Notes: generated from the letters alone by a model not told the origin. Shown: positions 15,889-23,746, counted from the first letter of the stretch. The stretch is 39,969 nt of DNA from Pseudonocardiales bacterium (GCA_030840295.1 JAVEET010000159.1:1-39969), one strand, 5' to 3'. Made by a program: numbers and translations.

Positions 15889-16854
15889 ATGAGCCAACCC
15901 GAACGACCTGGTCCCGAAGTCAGCGCCGCCACGCAATTGCAGGTCAGTAGCGACCGCATCGAGGCCTTGCTCACGGCCAGTGAAGCCGCCGGACCGCTGG
16001 CTGCCGAGCGGGCCGAGGAACTCGTCCGTGTGGTGGTGGATCTCTACGGCGCGGGCCTGGAACGGCTGCTGGACGTGCTGCACGAAGCGGGTCGGCTGGA
16101 TGACGTAGCGGTCGGAGCGCTGGCTGACGATCCGCTCGTCTCCGGCCTCTTACTCGTGCATGGCCTGCATCCCCGCGATCTCTCGACGCGGGTGGCGCGT
16201 GCGCTGGATTCGGTGCGGCCCTACCTCGGATCACACGGTGGTGATGTCGAACTCGTCGGCATCACCGAGAGTGGGGTGGTCCGGCTCCGCCTGACCGGAA
16301 GCTGTGACGGCTGTTCGTCGTCCGCGGCAACTCTGGAACTGGCAGTTGAAGGCGCGGTGCGCGACGCGGCGCCTGAGGTCACCGATATCGAAGTGCTCGC
16401 CAGCGCTTCGGCCTCGGCGAGCGGCGTCATCCCGATCGCGAGCCTGCGGGTGCGAACATCCGCGGAGCCCGCGACACCGAGCGCGACCTGGCAAATCCTT
16501 GATCGCGCGGACGAACTGATGGAGGGTCGGGCCGAAGGACGCGACGTCGTGGGCGTGGCCGTCGCGGTTTGCCGTATCGGATCTGATCTCTTCGCGTTCC
16601 GCGACCGCTGTCCGTCGTGCGCGGCAGGATTGGCCGGCGCCGCCCTGCACCGGCTCGCCGGTGGCCCGATCGGTGCCGCGGTGCTCAAATGTCCGGGATG
16701 CGGACTGCATTTCGATGTGCGGCGGGGCGGTGTCGGGCTAGATGGTTCGGACGGGACGGATAGCTCCAAGCCGCCTCAGATGCTGGAGCCGTTGCCCTTG
16801 TTGATCCGGGACGGCGCGGTGCAGGTTGCGACGCCCGCGGCTGTAGGGGCGTGA
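15889..16854 (+). CDS. hhyE: NifU-domain and Rieske-like fusion protein, probable hydrogenase electron-transfer partner
   Basis: 321 residues. A helical N-terminus (1-100) precedes a NifU C-terminal domain (about 105-175) with C139-D-G-C142-S-S-S. A Rieske-like domain (about 205-295) follows, with C241-P-S-C244 and C268-P-G-C271-G-L-H274-F-D-V-R. A classical Rieske site is C-x-H plus C-x2-H; here the histidine positions hold Ser/Cys, so the site offers four cysteines. In mycobacteria a predicted Fe-S protein next to Hhy (HhyE) is needed for H2 oxidation coupled to respiration, and this gene holds the same position; the symbol is transferred on that basis only. The start ATG 15889 has AAGGAAAG upstream. 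The next gene overlaps it by four bases. Confidence 0.8.
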   Translation: MSQPERPGPEVSAATQLQVSSDRIEALLTASEAAGPLAAERAEELVRVVVDLYGAGLERLLDVLHEAGRLDDVAVGALADDPLVSGLLLVHGLHPRDLSTRVARALDSVRPYLGSHGGDVELVGITESGVVRLRLTGSCDGCSSSAATLELAVEGAVRDAAPEVTDIEVLASASASASGVIPIASLRVRTSAEPATPSATWQILDRADELMEGRAEGRDVVGVAVAVCRIGSDLFAFRDRCPSCAAGLAGAALHRLAGGPIGAAVLKCPGCGLHFDVRRGGVGLDGSDGTDSSKPPQMLEPLPLLIRDGAVQVATPAAVGA

Positions 16855-17543
16855 ACGCAGCGATGAGTCAGGACAGCGCGGCGCTGTCGGTCTTGCGGCG
16901 GATCAGAGCGAGCAAGCGGCAATCCGTCGAGGGCGAACGCTGTGAGATGTGTGCTGCCTCGATTGGCGAAACTCATTCGCATGTGGTCAATCTCGCCAGT
17001 CGTAGCCTGCTGTGCACCTGCAGGCCGTGCGCCCTGTTGTTCGCCTACGATTCTGCCGACCTCAGGTACCGCGCGGTGCCGGACCGATATCTGAGCTTCC
17101 CCTCGCTCCGGCTGTCACCGGCAGTGTGGGACGAGCTTCAGATACCGGTCGGCTTGGCCTTCTTCTTCCGCAACTCCGCCTTGGGTCGGATGGTCGCGTT
17201 CTATCCCGGTCCGGCCGGCGCGACCGAGTCCGAGCTGCCGCTGGGCGCTTGGGACACGGTGGTGGCGGCCCATCCAGACCTCGCCAGCGTGGTCTCTGAC
17301 GTGGAGGCGATCCTCCTGCGCGCACCGGATCACCGCCGCGCCGGCGTCGAATGCTACTTGGTGCCCATCGACAGCTGCTACGAACTGGTCGGGCGGCTGC
17401 GCAAGGTGTGGCGGGGGTTCGACGGTGGGCAGCAGGCCCGCGCCCAGTTGGAGGGGTACTTCCAGCTGCTCGCCACCCGCAGTAGGCCCGCCCGGGGCTC
17501 AGGCCCGGCTGCCGAAGACGAAACCGCTCCGGTGCCGTCATGA
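16851..17543 (+). CDS. DUF5947 family protein of the hydrogenase locus
   Basis: 230 residues, beginning at GTG 16851 in a GTGA overlap with the upstream stop (ATG 16863 is possible). The N-terminus has C31-E-M-C34 and then C55-T-C57-R-P-C60, a cysteine set that could hold zinc or a cluster. The rest (R-Y-L-S-F-P, L-A-F-F-F-R-N-S, Y-P-G-P-A-G-A-T-E-S-E-L) matches what I recall of DUF5947, found beside actinobacterial hydrogenase genes; no search was run. Function unknown. Tight coupling to hhyE and to the next gene argues for a role in assembling or anchoring the enzyme. Confidence 0.8.
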   Translation: MNAAMSQDSAALSVLRRIRASKRQSVEGERCEMCAASIGETHSHVVNLASRSLLCTCRPCALLFAYDSADLRYRAVPDRYLSFPSLRLSPAVWDELQIPVGLAFFFRNSALGRMVAFYPGPAGATESELPLGAWDTVVAAHPDLASVVSDVEAILLRAPDHRRAGVECYLVPIDSCYELVGRLRKVWRGFDGGQQARAQLEGYFQLLATRSRPARGSGPAAEDETAPVPS

Positions 17544-18184
17544 CGGACCTGCAGTTCACCGTGCTCGACCTGCAACCCGAACCGTTCGCTGCTGCGCCGC
17601 TGCTGACGGCGCGGCTGCGGGTTGACGAAGGCACCGGTGCTGTCGTGCATGCGCTGGCCTTGCGGGTTCAAGTCCGCATCGAGCCGCAACGCCGCGCCTA
17701 CAGCGACGACGAGGCGGACGTTCTGCTCGACCTGTTCGGCGGTCGCGCGCGATGGTCGGAGACGGTACGTCCCTTCCTGTGGACGCATTGTGTGACGCTG
17801 GTGCAAGGCTTCACCGGTAGTACCGAGGTCGATGTGCCGCTGCCGTGCACCTATGACTTCGAGGTTTCGGCAAGCAAGTACCTGCACGCATTACAGGATG
17901 GCGAGGTGCCCCTGGTGCTGCTGTTCAGCGGTACGGTCTTCACACGTGGCGAGACCGGATTCGCCGTCCAGCAGGTCCCCTGGGACAGCGAGGCAGGCTA
18001 CCGGATGCCGGTCGCGGTGTGGCGTCGGACGATGGACGATCACTTCCCCAACAGCGCCTGGATTCGGCTGGGGCGCGACCAGTTTGATGCTCTACACCGG
18101 TTCCGAACGAACCACGCGATGATCGGTTGGGACGACACGGTCGAGCTGCTGCTCGATCGCGCGGCAGCGGAGATCCTCCCGTGA
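17540..18184 (+). CDS. DUF6084 family protein of the hydrogenase locus
   Basis: 214 residues, overlapping the previous stop by four bases (ATGA). I recognise no catalytic motif. Conserved-looking stretches are I-E-P-Q-R-R-x-Y, L-x-D-L-F-G, R-W-x-x-T-x-R-x-F-L-W-T-H and V-P-L-P-C-T-Y-D-F-E-V, matching my recollection of DUF6084, which accompanies Hhy hydrogenases in actinobacteria. The sequence reads as beta-rich without signal peptide or membrane segment, hence probably cytoplasmic. Function unknown; context suggests an accessory role for the hydrogenase. Confidence 0.78.
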   Translation: MTDLQFTVLDLQPEPFAAAPLLTARLRVDEGTGAVVHALALRVQVRIEPQRRAYSDDEADVLLDLFGGRARWSETVRPFLWTHCVTLVQGFTGSTEVDVPLPCTYDFEVSASKYLHALQDGEVPLVLLFSGTVFTRGETGFAVQQVPWDSEAGYRMPVAVWRRTMDDHFPNSAWIRLGRDQFDALHRFRTNHAMIGWDDTVELLLDRAAAEILP

Positions 18185-19707
18185 CCGCCTCCCGAAATCA
18201 GAGGCCGGCGCCGGAGGAGGCCTTGGAGCAGTCCCTGGAAGCAGCCCGACTCGTGGCAGACGCCGTGTTGTACGAGGGTTACCTGCTGTACCCGTACCGC
18301 GCGAGCGCTGAGAAGAATCAGCTTCGTTGGCAGTTCGGCATCCTGGGGCCGCCGGGGGCGGCGCGAAACACAGGCGAACCGGCGGAGATGAGCGCGCAAT
18401 GCCTGCTGATCGCCCCGCTGGATGGACGATTGTCCGTCCGCCTGAGGTTCCTGCAGTTGCAGAGCCGCAATGTCGAGGCCCGGCGCAACGGCACGTCGGG
18501 CGGCGCTGAACCAGCGTGCTTCGAGCAGGTGTCCCAGTTGGAGGTGGGCGCCCAGCGGTGGATGAGCTGGGATGAAGCCGTGCCTCACGAACTGGTGCTG
18601 GGGCCATTCGGGGTGGGCGAGTTCGAGCGACCGGTGGTGGAGGCGGTAAGTGTCTGCGAGGGCACCGATATCGAGAGCTTGCACGACCTGGCCGGTGCCG
18701 AGGTGGGACGCGTCGTTCGACGCCGCCAGCCGCTGCGGGCCTCGGTGTCTCTCAGCCTCGCCGAGCTCCCATCGGCCACGCTGCCGGACGCCGGCATGCA
18801 ACCGCTCTACCGACTCCACCTGGCGGTGACCAATACGCTTGAAGGGCCGATAGCCGGACGGGCCGAGGCATTGGCCGGCTCGTTCCTCGGTGCGCACCTG
18901 CTGCTGTCCACCGACGCCGGCCGCTTCGTGTCGCTGCTCGACCCACCCGATCAGGTAGCTGCCGAGGCCAGGTCCTGCGAGCACAACCGATGCTGGCCGG
19001 TACTCGCCTCGGATCGGGACGATGTGCTGTTGGTGTCGCCGATCATCTTGTACGACCACCCTGCGGTGGCGGCGGAGAGCGCCGGCGCCCTGTTCGACTC
19101 GACCGAGATCGACGAGATCCTGACCTTGCGGATCATGACGATGACCGAAGCCGAGAAGGCCGAGGCGCGGGCGACGGATCCGCACGCCGCATCGATCATC
19201 GACCGTTGCGAGTCGATGTCACCGGATGCGATGCAATGCCTGCACGGCGTGCTACGCAATCCCCATCTGGACCGGCCGACGGCATCCCGGGGCGGCTCGG
19301 ACCCCGGTCAGACCGACCCCTTCGAGGTCCCGACGTGGGCAGACACCGACGGAGCGCCGTGGTGGGACCCGGCTGTCGATGCGAGCGTTTCGCCTGAAAC
19401 CGACAGGGTGTTCGTGTCCGGTGTGGCACTGTCCAGAGGGAGCCGAGTACGACTGCAGCCGAACCGGCGGGCCGACGCACAAGACCTCTTCTTCGCGGGG
19501 CAGGACGCCACGGTCGCCGCAGTCTACGCCGACGTCGATGGCAACGATCACGTCGCCGTCGTCCTGACCGACGACCCGGCGGCGGATTTGCACGAATGGT
19601 ACGGACGCTACCTGTACTTCGCTCCGGACGAACTCGAGCCGCTAGCCGCGGCGTCATCACAGCCAACACAGCCGCAACCACACGAGCACGAATCACAGAA
19701 GGGTTAG
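18181..19707 (+). CDS. Conserved 508-residue hypothetical protein of the hydrogenase locus
   Basis: Starts at GTG 18181 in a GTGA overlap with the upstream gene, so three genes in a row are translationally coupled. 508 residues, no signal peptide or membrane segment, rich in Asp/Glu. The N-terminal segment reads L-Y-E-G-Y-L-L-Y-P-Y-R-A-S-A-x-K-N, followed by a mixed domain of unknown fold (to about 340) and a Ser/Asp-rich linker. The C-terminal about 80 residues (V-R-L-x-P ... D-L-F-F-A-G-Q-D-A-T-V ... V-A-V-V-L-T-D-D-P-A-A-D-L ... Y-F-A-P-D-E-L-E-P-L) form a small domain that I recall from other proteins of actinobacterial hydrogenase loci. No known function; a scaffold or maturation role is inference from position. 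Confidence 0.8.
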   Translation: MTASRNQRPAPEEALEQSLEAARLVADAVLYEGYLLYPYRASAEKNQLRWQFGILGPPGAARNTGEPAEMSAQCLLIAPLDGRLSVRLRFLQLQSRNVEARRNGTSGGAEPACFEQVSQLEVGAQRWMSWDEAVPHELVLGPFGVGEFERPVVEAVSVCEGTDIESLHDLAGAEVGRVVRRRQPLRASVSLSLAELPSATLPDAGMQPLYRLHLAVTNTLEGPIAGRAEALAGSFLGAHLLLSTDAGRFVSLLDPPDQVAAEARSCEHNRCWPVLASDRDDVLLVSPIILYDHPAVAAESAGALFDSTEIDEILTLRIMTMTEAEKAEARATDPHAASIIDRCESMSPDAMQCLHGVLRNPHLDRPTASRGGSDPGQTDPFEVPTWADTDGAPWWDPAVDASVSPETDRVFVSGVALSRGSRVRLQPNRRADAQDLFFAGQDATVAAVYADVDGNDHVAVVLTDDPAADLHEWYGRYLYFAPDELEPLAAASSQPTQPQPHEHESQKG

Positions 19708-19709
19708 CC

Positions 19710-19829
19710 ATGCGAACTATCGGCAGGATCACGACCTTGGGAATGTCGGCCCTGGTGGTCGGCGCGCTGGTCATGGGCTTGCGTTCATTGCCCGACGTGA
19801 AGCGATATCTGCGGATGCGGGAGATGTGA
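19710..19829 (+). CDS. 39-residue single-span membrane peptide (DUF6893-like)
   Basis: Begins at ATG 19710, two bases after the stop of the 508-residue gene, with AGAAGGG upstream. The peptide has a short basic head (M-R-T-I-G-R), one hydrophobic helix (residues about 8-25: T-L-G-M-S-A-L-V-V-G-A-L-V-M-G-L) and a charged tail (D-V-K-R-Y-L-R-M-R-E-M). It matches my memory of DUF6893 small proteins next to hydrogenase genes. A one-helix peptide could anchor the otherwise soluble enzyme to the membrane near the quinone pool; that is inference. Confidence 0.75.
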   Translation: MRTIGRITTLGMSALVVGALVMGLRSLPDVKRYLRMREM

Positions 19830-19880
19830 CGCCGACGCCTCATCAGGTCGGCGTGCCGAAGAATGCCCAGAGGAGGGGCC

Positions 19881-20093
19881 ATGGAGCAGGAACCAGGTAA
19901 GCAACTCAGCGAGGAGCCGCAGAGCGAGCGTGGCGCGCCGGGCTCACGGGACACCGGATCCGACGAACCAGCCGGCGGCCCGGTCGATCGATCGGTAGGA
20001 AAGTCCGGCGCCAGCGAGTCCACCACGGTCGACCCGCAAGAACCGATCGACGACGACTCCCCCGCGATGCCGTCCGGCGATCAGGGTGGCTGA
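19881..20093 (+). CDS. Small acidic disordered protein (70 residues)
   Basis: The ATG at 19881 is preceded by a very strong ribosome site (GAGGAGGGG, 19870-19878). The protein is rich in Glu, Asp, Gly, Ser and Pro, has no hydrophobic core and no cysteine, and is probably intrinsically disordered. I know no family for it. It lies between the membrane peptide and a second disordered protein, in the same direction as the whole operon. The strong ribosome site argues that it is translated. Function unknown. Confidence 0.65.
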   Translation: MEQEPGKQLSEEPQSERGAPGSRDTGSDEPAGGPVDRSVGKSGASESTTVDPQEPIDDDSPAMPSGDQGG

Positions 20094-20141
20094 TGCGGCG
20101 CAAGGCAACAATGCGACAGGACAACCAGGTAGGAGAACGCG

Positions 20142-20480
20142 ATGAGCGACATGGAGCCCGCGAGAACCCATGACGGACCGCCCGACGACACACCGGGCGG
20201 AAACCCTGCCGTGCCGCCGTACGAAGGCCGCAAGGAATCGGCCGACGTCGCGCCGGCCGATCAGGGGGAGAAGGACGGGGTAGGTGTCGGAGGGGCCAGC
20301 CGTCCGACCGAGGCCAAGCCTGGCCTGCGGCAGCCCGATCCTGACCAGTCCCCACGTGGTGCTGTGGCGTCACCGGCGGACGAGCAACCCGCCGCGGAGC
20401 AGCAGGAAGCGAAGCCGGACGAAGGCAGCACCGGTCCAGCCCATCAAGCCGGCGTTCCGCGTGCCGAAGGTTTTCAGTGA
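20142..20480 (+). CDS. Small disordered Pro/Ala/Glu-rich protein (112 residues)
   Basis: Starts at ATG 20142 with AGGAGAA upstream. Composition is dominated by Pro, Ala, Glu, Asp, Gly and Gln, including a P-A-A-E-Q-Q-E-A-K-P stretch; no secondary structure or domain is evident. The stop TGA (20478-20480) lies inside a 12-bp tandem repeat and overlaps the GTG start proposed for the protease. Like the preceding 70-residue protein it seems disordered, and the two may be diverged copies of one type of protein. Function unknown; position suggests the hydrogenase. Confidence 0.65.
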   Translation: MSDMEPARTHDGPPDDTPGGNPAVPPYEGRKESADVAPADQGEKDGVGVGGASRPTEAKPGLRQPDPDQSPRGAVASPADEQPAAEQQEAKPDEGSTGPAHQAGVPRAEGFQ

Positions 20481-20518
20481 CATTTTCAGTGACATTTTCA
20501 GCGACATTTTCAGCGACA
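20471..20518 (+). repeat. 12-bp tandem repeat, four units, across a gene junction
   Basis: TTTTCAGTGACA occurs at 20471-20482 and 20483-20494, then TTTTCAGCGACA at 20495-20506 and 20507-20518. The array contains the stop of the 112-residue protein and the presumed start of the protease, whose first residues become a (T/A)-F-S-(V/A) repeat. AT-rich units stand out against the GC-rich surroundings. Confidence 0.95.
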
Positions 20519-21157
20519 GCGGTGCCCAGCGCCGCTGATTCGGCTGGTGCCCGGCCTCGGGTGCTGGTGGCGGGGATCGGAAACATCTTCTTCGGAGACG
20601 ATGGGTTCGGTCCAGAGGTGGTGCGGCAATTTGCCGCGGACCCGGGCCGGCCCGACATCGTTCGCGCCGTCGACTACGGCATCCGGGGTATGCACCTGGC
20701 CTTCGACCTGCTCGACGGGTGGGACGCGCTGGTGCTGGTCGACGCGATCCCGTCTCGCGGTGCGCCGGGCACCCTGCACCTTATCGAGATACCAGCCTCC
20801 GGCCCCAAGCTCGATGGCGCCGGGTTCGACGCACATGGCATGGACCCGGCCGCCATGCTCGCCGGCGTGCAAGCTCTCGGCGGGACGCTGCCGCCGGCCG
20901 TTCTCATCGGGTGCGAGGCTGCCGACGTCGGCGAAAGTATCGGGCTCACGCCCGCCGTGGCTGGAGCCATCGGCGAGTCGTGCCGGGCCATCGTCGAATG
21001 TGTGGCGCGTTTGACTGGTCACACCGAGCCCGGTCACATCGAGTCTCGTCAGACCGAGTCTCGTCAGACCGAGTCTGGTCACACCGAGCCCGGTCAGATC
21101 GAGTCTCGTCACACCGAGTCTGGCGAGTTCCGGACCGCTCCGTCGGCGGTGACCTGA
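20477..21157 (+). CDS. Hydrogenase maturation endopeptidase (HyaD/HupD family)
   Basis: Cuts the C-terminal extension from the large subunit after nickel insertion. The family core starts near residue 28: V-L-V-A-G-I-G-N-I-F-F-G-D-D-G-F-G-P-E-V. The nickel-sensing residues are in place: Glu of G-P-E-V, Asp of V-L-V-D-A-I-P and His of D-A-H-G-M-D-P. The start is uncertain: GTG 20477 overlaps the upstream stop (GTGA) but adds a repeat-encoded leader. GTG 20522, or the GTG at the start of the core, would give a normal N-terminus. The last about 40 residues are an unusual Thr/Glu/Ser/His repeat from seven 15-bp DNA units, which normal HupD proteins lack. Confidence 0.92.
   Translation: MTFSVTFSATFSATAVPSAADSAGARPRVLVAGIGNIFFGDDGFGPEVVRQFAADPGRPDIVRAVDYGIRGMHLAFDLLDGWDALVLVDAIPSRGAPGTLHLIEIPASGPKLDGAGFDAHGMDPAAMLAGVQALGGTLPPAVLIGCEAADVGESIGLTPAVAGAIGESCRAIVECVARLTGHTEPGHIESRQTESRQTESGHTEPGQIESRHTESGEFRTAPSAVT
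21017..21121 (+). repeat. 15-bp tandem repeat, seven units, in the protease C-terminus
   Basis: Consecutive 15-mers at 21017, 21032, 21047, 21062, 21077, 21092 and 21107 vary around SGTCASAYCGAGYCY. They encode G-H-T-E-P, G-H-I-E-S, R-Q-T-E-S (twice), G-H-T-E-P, G-Q-I-E-S and R-H-T-E-S. Units 3 and 4 are identical, and units 1 and 5 are identical, which points to recent expansion. Confidence 0.95.
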
Positions 21158-21158
21158 C

Positions 21159-21410
21159 ATGTGCCTCGGCATTCCCGGCCGCGTAGTTGAACTCGTCGAA
21201 GGGTACGAGGGTCAGCTGGTACTGGTGGATGTGCAGGGCGCGGTGCGCAAGGTGAACGCGGGCATGCTCGAGGAGCCCCTGCTCGCCGGAGACTGGGTGT
21301 TGCTCCATCTCGGCTTCGCGGTGTCGATCATCGACGAGGCTGAGGCCCAACGGGCGATGTCCGGCCTGGAGCTGATGGGACGGCCGATCGAGGTCCCGGA
21401 GGCGCCATGA
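21159..21410 (+). CDS. hypC: Hydrogenase assembly chaperone HypC (first copy)
   Basis: 83 residues beginning M-C-L-G-I-P-G-R-V, the HypC/HybG/HupF signature with the essential Cys2. HypC forms a complex with HypD to build Fe(CN)2CO and passes it to the large-subunit precursor. The later V-D-V-Q-G-A-V-R-K-V-N and G-D-W-V-L-L-H-L-G-F-A are conserved. The ATG at 21159 comes one base after the protease stop. The stop overlaps the HypF start by four bases (ATGA). Confidence 0.95.
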   Translation: MCLGIPGRVVELVEGYEGQLVLVDVQGAVRKVNAGMLEEPLLAGDWVLLHLGFAVSIIDEAEAQRAMSGLELMGRPIEVPEAP

Positions 21411-23746
21411 CCGCGACCGTGTCACGCCTGTCCGCCGCGCGGGTTCGGCGGCGATTCCTGGTGCGTGGCGTAGTGCAGGGTGTGGGCTTCCGGCCCTTCG
21501 TATATGCCCGTGCGGTCGAACTGAGCCTGAGCGGATCGGTGCACAACGACAGCGCGGGGGTCGTCATCGAGGTCGAGGGTGCCGGCACCGACATTGAGCA
21601 GTTCGCGCGCCGGCTCAGCGGCAACCCTCCCCCGCTGGCGATCATCGACCGGATCGAGACCGAGGAGCTGGCTCCGCGAGGCGGTAGTGACTTCGTCATC
21701 GGTGATTCCGAGCTCCTGCACTCGGGTCGTACGCTCACCCCGCCGGACATTGCCACCTGCGAGGACTGCCTTCGGGAGCTGAGCGATCCGTCGGATCGTC
21801 GTTATCGGCACCCGTTCATAACCTGCACGAACTGTGGACCGCGGTTCACCATCATCACCGGCTTACCTTACGACCGCCCTGCCACGACCATGGCGTGCTT
21901 TGCCATGTGCGCCGCCTGCACGGCGGAGTACCGCGACCCTGCCGACCGCAGGTTCCACGCACAGCCGATCGCCTGCCCGGACTGCGGCCCGGGGCTGGAG
22001 CTGGTAGTGGCCGGGCGATCCAGCGCGGTGGGCGAGGTCGCACTGGGCCTGGCCCGTCGTGGGCTGGCAGCTGGATTGATCCTTGCCGTGAAGGGAATCG
22101 GCGGCTACCACCTGGCCTGCGATGCCGGCAACGAGCGAGCAGTGTCTACCCTCCGCGAGCGAAAGGCCCGGGGCGACAAGCCATTCGCCGTCATGGCGCG
22201 TGATGTCGAGACCGTGCGTGCACTGACCCGGGCCGATGAGGCGGAGATCGCGCTCATCGCCAGCACCCGCCGTCCGATCGTGCTGGTGCGCCGCGGCGAG
22301 CAGGACGCGGTGGCGGCCTCGGTCGCGCCCGGAAACCCGGACCTCGGAATGATGTTGCCCTACACCCCACTGCACACGCTGCTTTTCGGCCTGGGTGATG
22401 ACGAGACGGGCCCACGTGCGTTGGTGATGACCTCGGGCAACGTCTCCGGCGAGCCGATCGTCTTCGAAGACGACGACGCCCTCGTCAGGTTGGCCCCGCT
22501 GGCCGACGGATTCCTGCGACACGATCGGGCGATCCACGTCCCGGTGGACGACTCGGTGAGCCGCATCGTCGACGGTGCCGAATTGCCGATCAGGCGCTCG
22601 CGCGGCTACGCCCCGCTGCCGGTCGCACTGCCGTTCGAGTCCGCTGCCATCCTGGCGGTGGGGGCGGACCTCAAAAACGCCTGCTGCGTCGGCAAAGACC
22701 GCTACGCATGGCTGTCCCAACACATCGGCGATATGGACGACCTCCGCACCCTGGAGGCATTCAGCCGCACTGTGCCACGTCTGCAGGAATTGGCCGGCGT
22801 CCAGCCGACCGAGCTTGCCGCCGATGCCCATCCGGCTTACCACTCGTCCCGGTACGCCCAGGAGATCCGTGGCGAGCGTCGCCTAGAGACGGTTCAGCAC
22901 CACCATGCTCACATCGCGTCGGTGATGGCCGAAAACGGCTGGGACGGCCGCACGCCGGTCATCGGTTTCGCCTTCGACGGAACCGGGTACGGCACCGACG
23001 GCGCGATCTGGGGTGGCGAGTTGCTGATCGCCGACTACGCCCGCTTCGATCGCTTTGCTCACCTCGGCTATGTGCCGCTGGCCGGTGGCGACGCAGCGGT
23101 ACGCCGTCCCTACCGGATGGCGCTGGCCCATCTGCACGCTGCGGGTGTGCCGTGGTCCACCGCGCTGCCCTGTGTCCTCGCCTGCCCCGAGGAGGAACGG
23201 CTCGTCCTGGCGCAGCAACTGAGCACCGGCTTCGGATGCGTCCCGACTTCCAGCATGGGCCGTTTGTTCGATGCCGTCAGTTCGTTGGCCGGCATCCGGC
23301 AGGTGGCCGACTACGAGGCGCAGGCAGCCATCGAGCTGGAAGGCCGCAGTCGCTACGGCACGAACCACGGGACCTACCGGTACCCCGTCGACGGCAACGG
23401 GGTCATCGACAGCGGCGCGGTCATCCGGGCCGCCGCCGACGATGTGCTGGCCGGGGTGCCCGCCGAGACCGTCGCCGGGCGATTCCACGCCGCGACGATC
23501 TCCCTCATCGTCGAACTGGCCGTGCGGGCCCGGGAGGAACTGAGCCTGCACACCGTGGCAATGAGCGGCGGCGTCTTCCAGAACGCAACATTGCTCGTCG
23601 GGGCCTGCACCGCCTTGCGCCAAGCGGGCTTCAGCGTGCTCAGGCACCGGATAGTTCCACCCAACGACGGCGGGATCGCACTCGGCCAACTCGCCGTCGC
23701 CGCGGCCCGATCATCAGAAACCAGAGGAGGCACGCCATGTGTCTAG
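21407..23746 (+). CDS. hypF: Carbamoyltransferase HypF
   Basis: 779 residues, full family length. It turns carbamoyl phosphate into the carbamoyl group that HypE dehydrates to cyanide. Domains in order: acylphosphatase-like (about 10-100; V-R-G-V-V-Q-G-V-G-F-R-P-F-V), two zinc fingers starting at C118-E-D-C121 and continuing with C-T-N-C-G-P-R-F, M-C-A-A-C and C-P-D-C-G-P, a YrdC-like domain (about 210-400; K-G-I-G-G-Y-H-L-A-C-D, R-K-A-R-G-D-K-P-F), then the Kae1-like transferase domain with H-H-H-A-H near 498-502, F-D-G-T-G-Y-G and the late S-G-G-V-F-Q-N. No key residue appears lost. It overlaps hypC upstream by four bases and the second hypC by ten. Confidence 0.97.
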   Translation: MTATVSRLSAARVRRRFLVRGVVQGVGFRPFVYARAVELSLSGSVHNDSAGVVIEVEGAGTDIEQFARRLSGNPPPLAIIDRIETEELAPRGGSDFVIGDSELLHSGRTLTPPDIATCEDCLRELSDPSDRRYRHPFITCTNCGPRFTIITGLPYDRPATTMACFAMCAACTAEYRDPADRRFHAQPIACPDCGPGLELVVAGRSSAVGEVALGLARRGLAAGLILAVKGIGGYHLACDAGNERAVSTLRERKARGDKPFAVMARDVETVRALTRADEAEIALIASTRRPIVLVRRGEQDAVAASVAPGNPDLGMMLPYTPLHTLLFGLGDDETGPRALVMTSGNVSGEPIVFEDDDALVRLAPLADGFLRHDRAIHVPVDDSVSRIVDGAELPIRRSRGYAPLPVALPFESAAILAVGADLKNACCVGKDRYAWLSQHIGDMDDLRTLEAFSRTVPRLQELAGVQPTELAADAHPAYHSSRYAQEIRGERRLETVQHHHAHIASVMAENGWDGRTPVIGFAFDGTGYGTDGAIWGGELLIADYARFDRFAHLGYVPLAGGDAAVRRPYRMALAHLHAAGVPWSTALPCVLACPEEERLVLAQQLSTGFGCVPTSSMGRLFDAVSSLAGIRQVADYEAQAAIELEGRSRYGTNHGTYRYPVDGNGVIDSGAVIRAAADDVLAGVPAETVAGRFHAATISLIVELAVRAREELSLHTVAMSGGVFQNATLLVGACTALRQAGFSVLRHRIVPPNDGGIALGQLAVAAARSSETRGGTPCV

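Noticed and set aside
21017-21121. Repeat array as a CRISPR
   Set aside because: Units are 15 bp, contiguous without spacers, and lie inside a coding frame.
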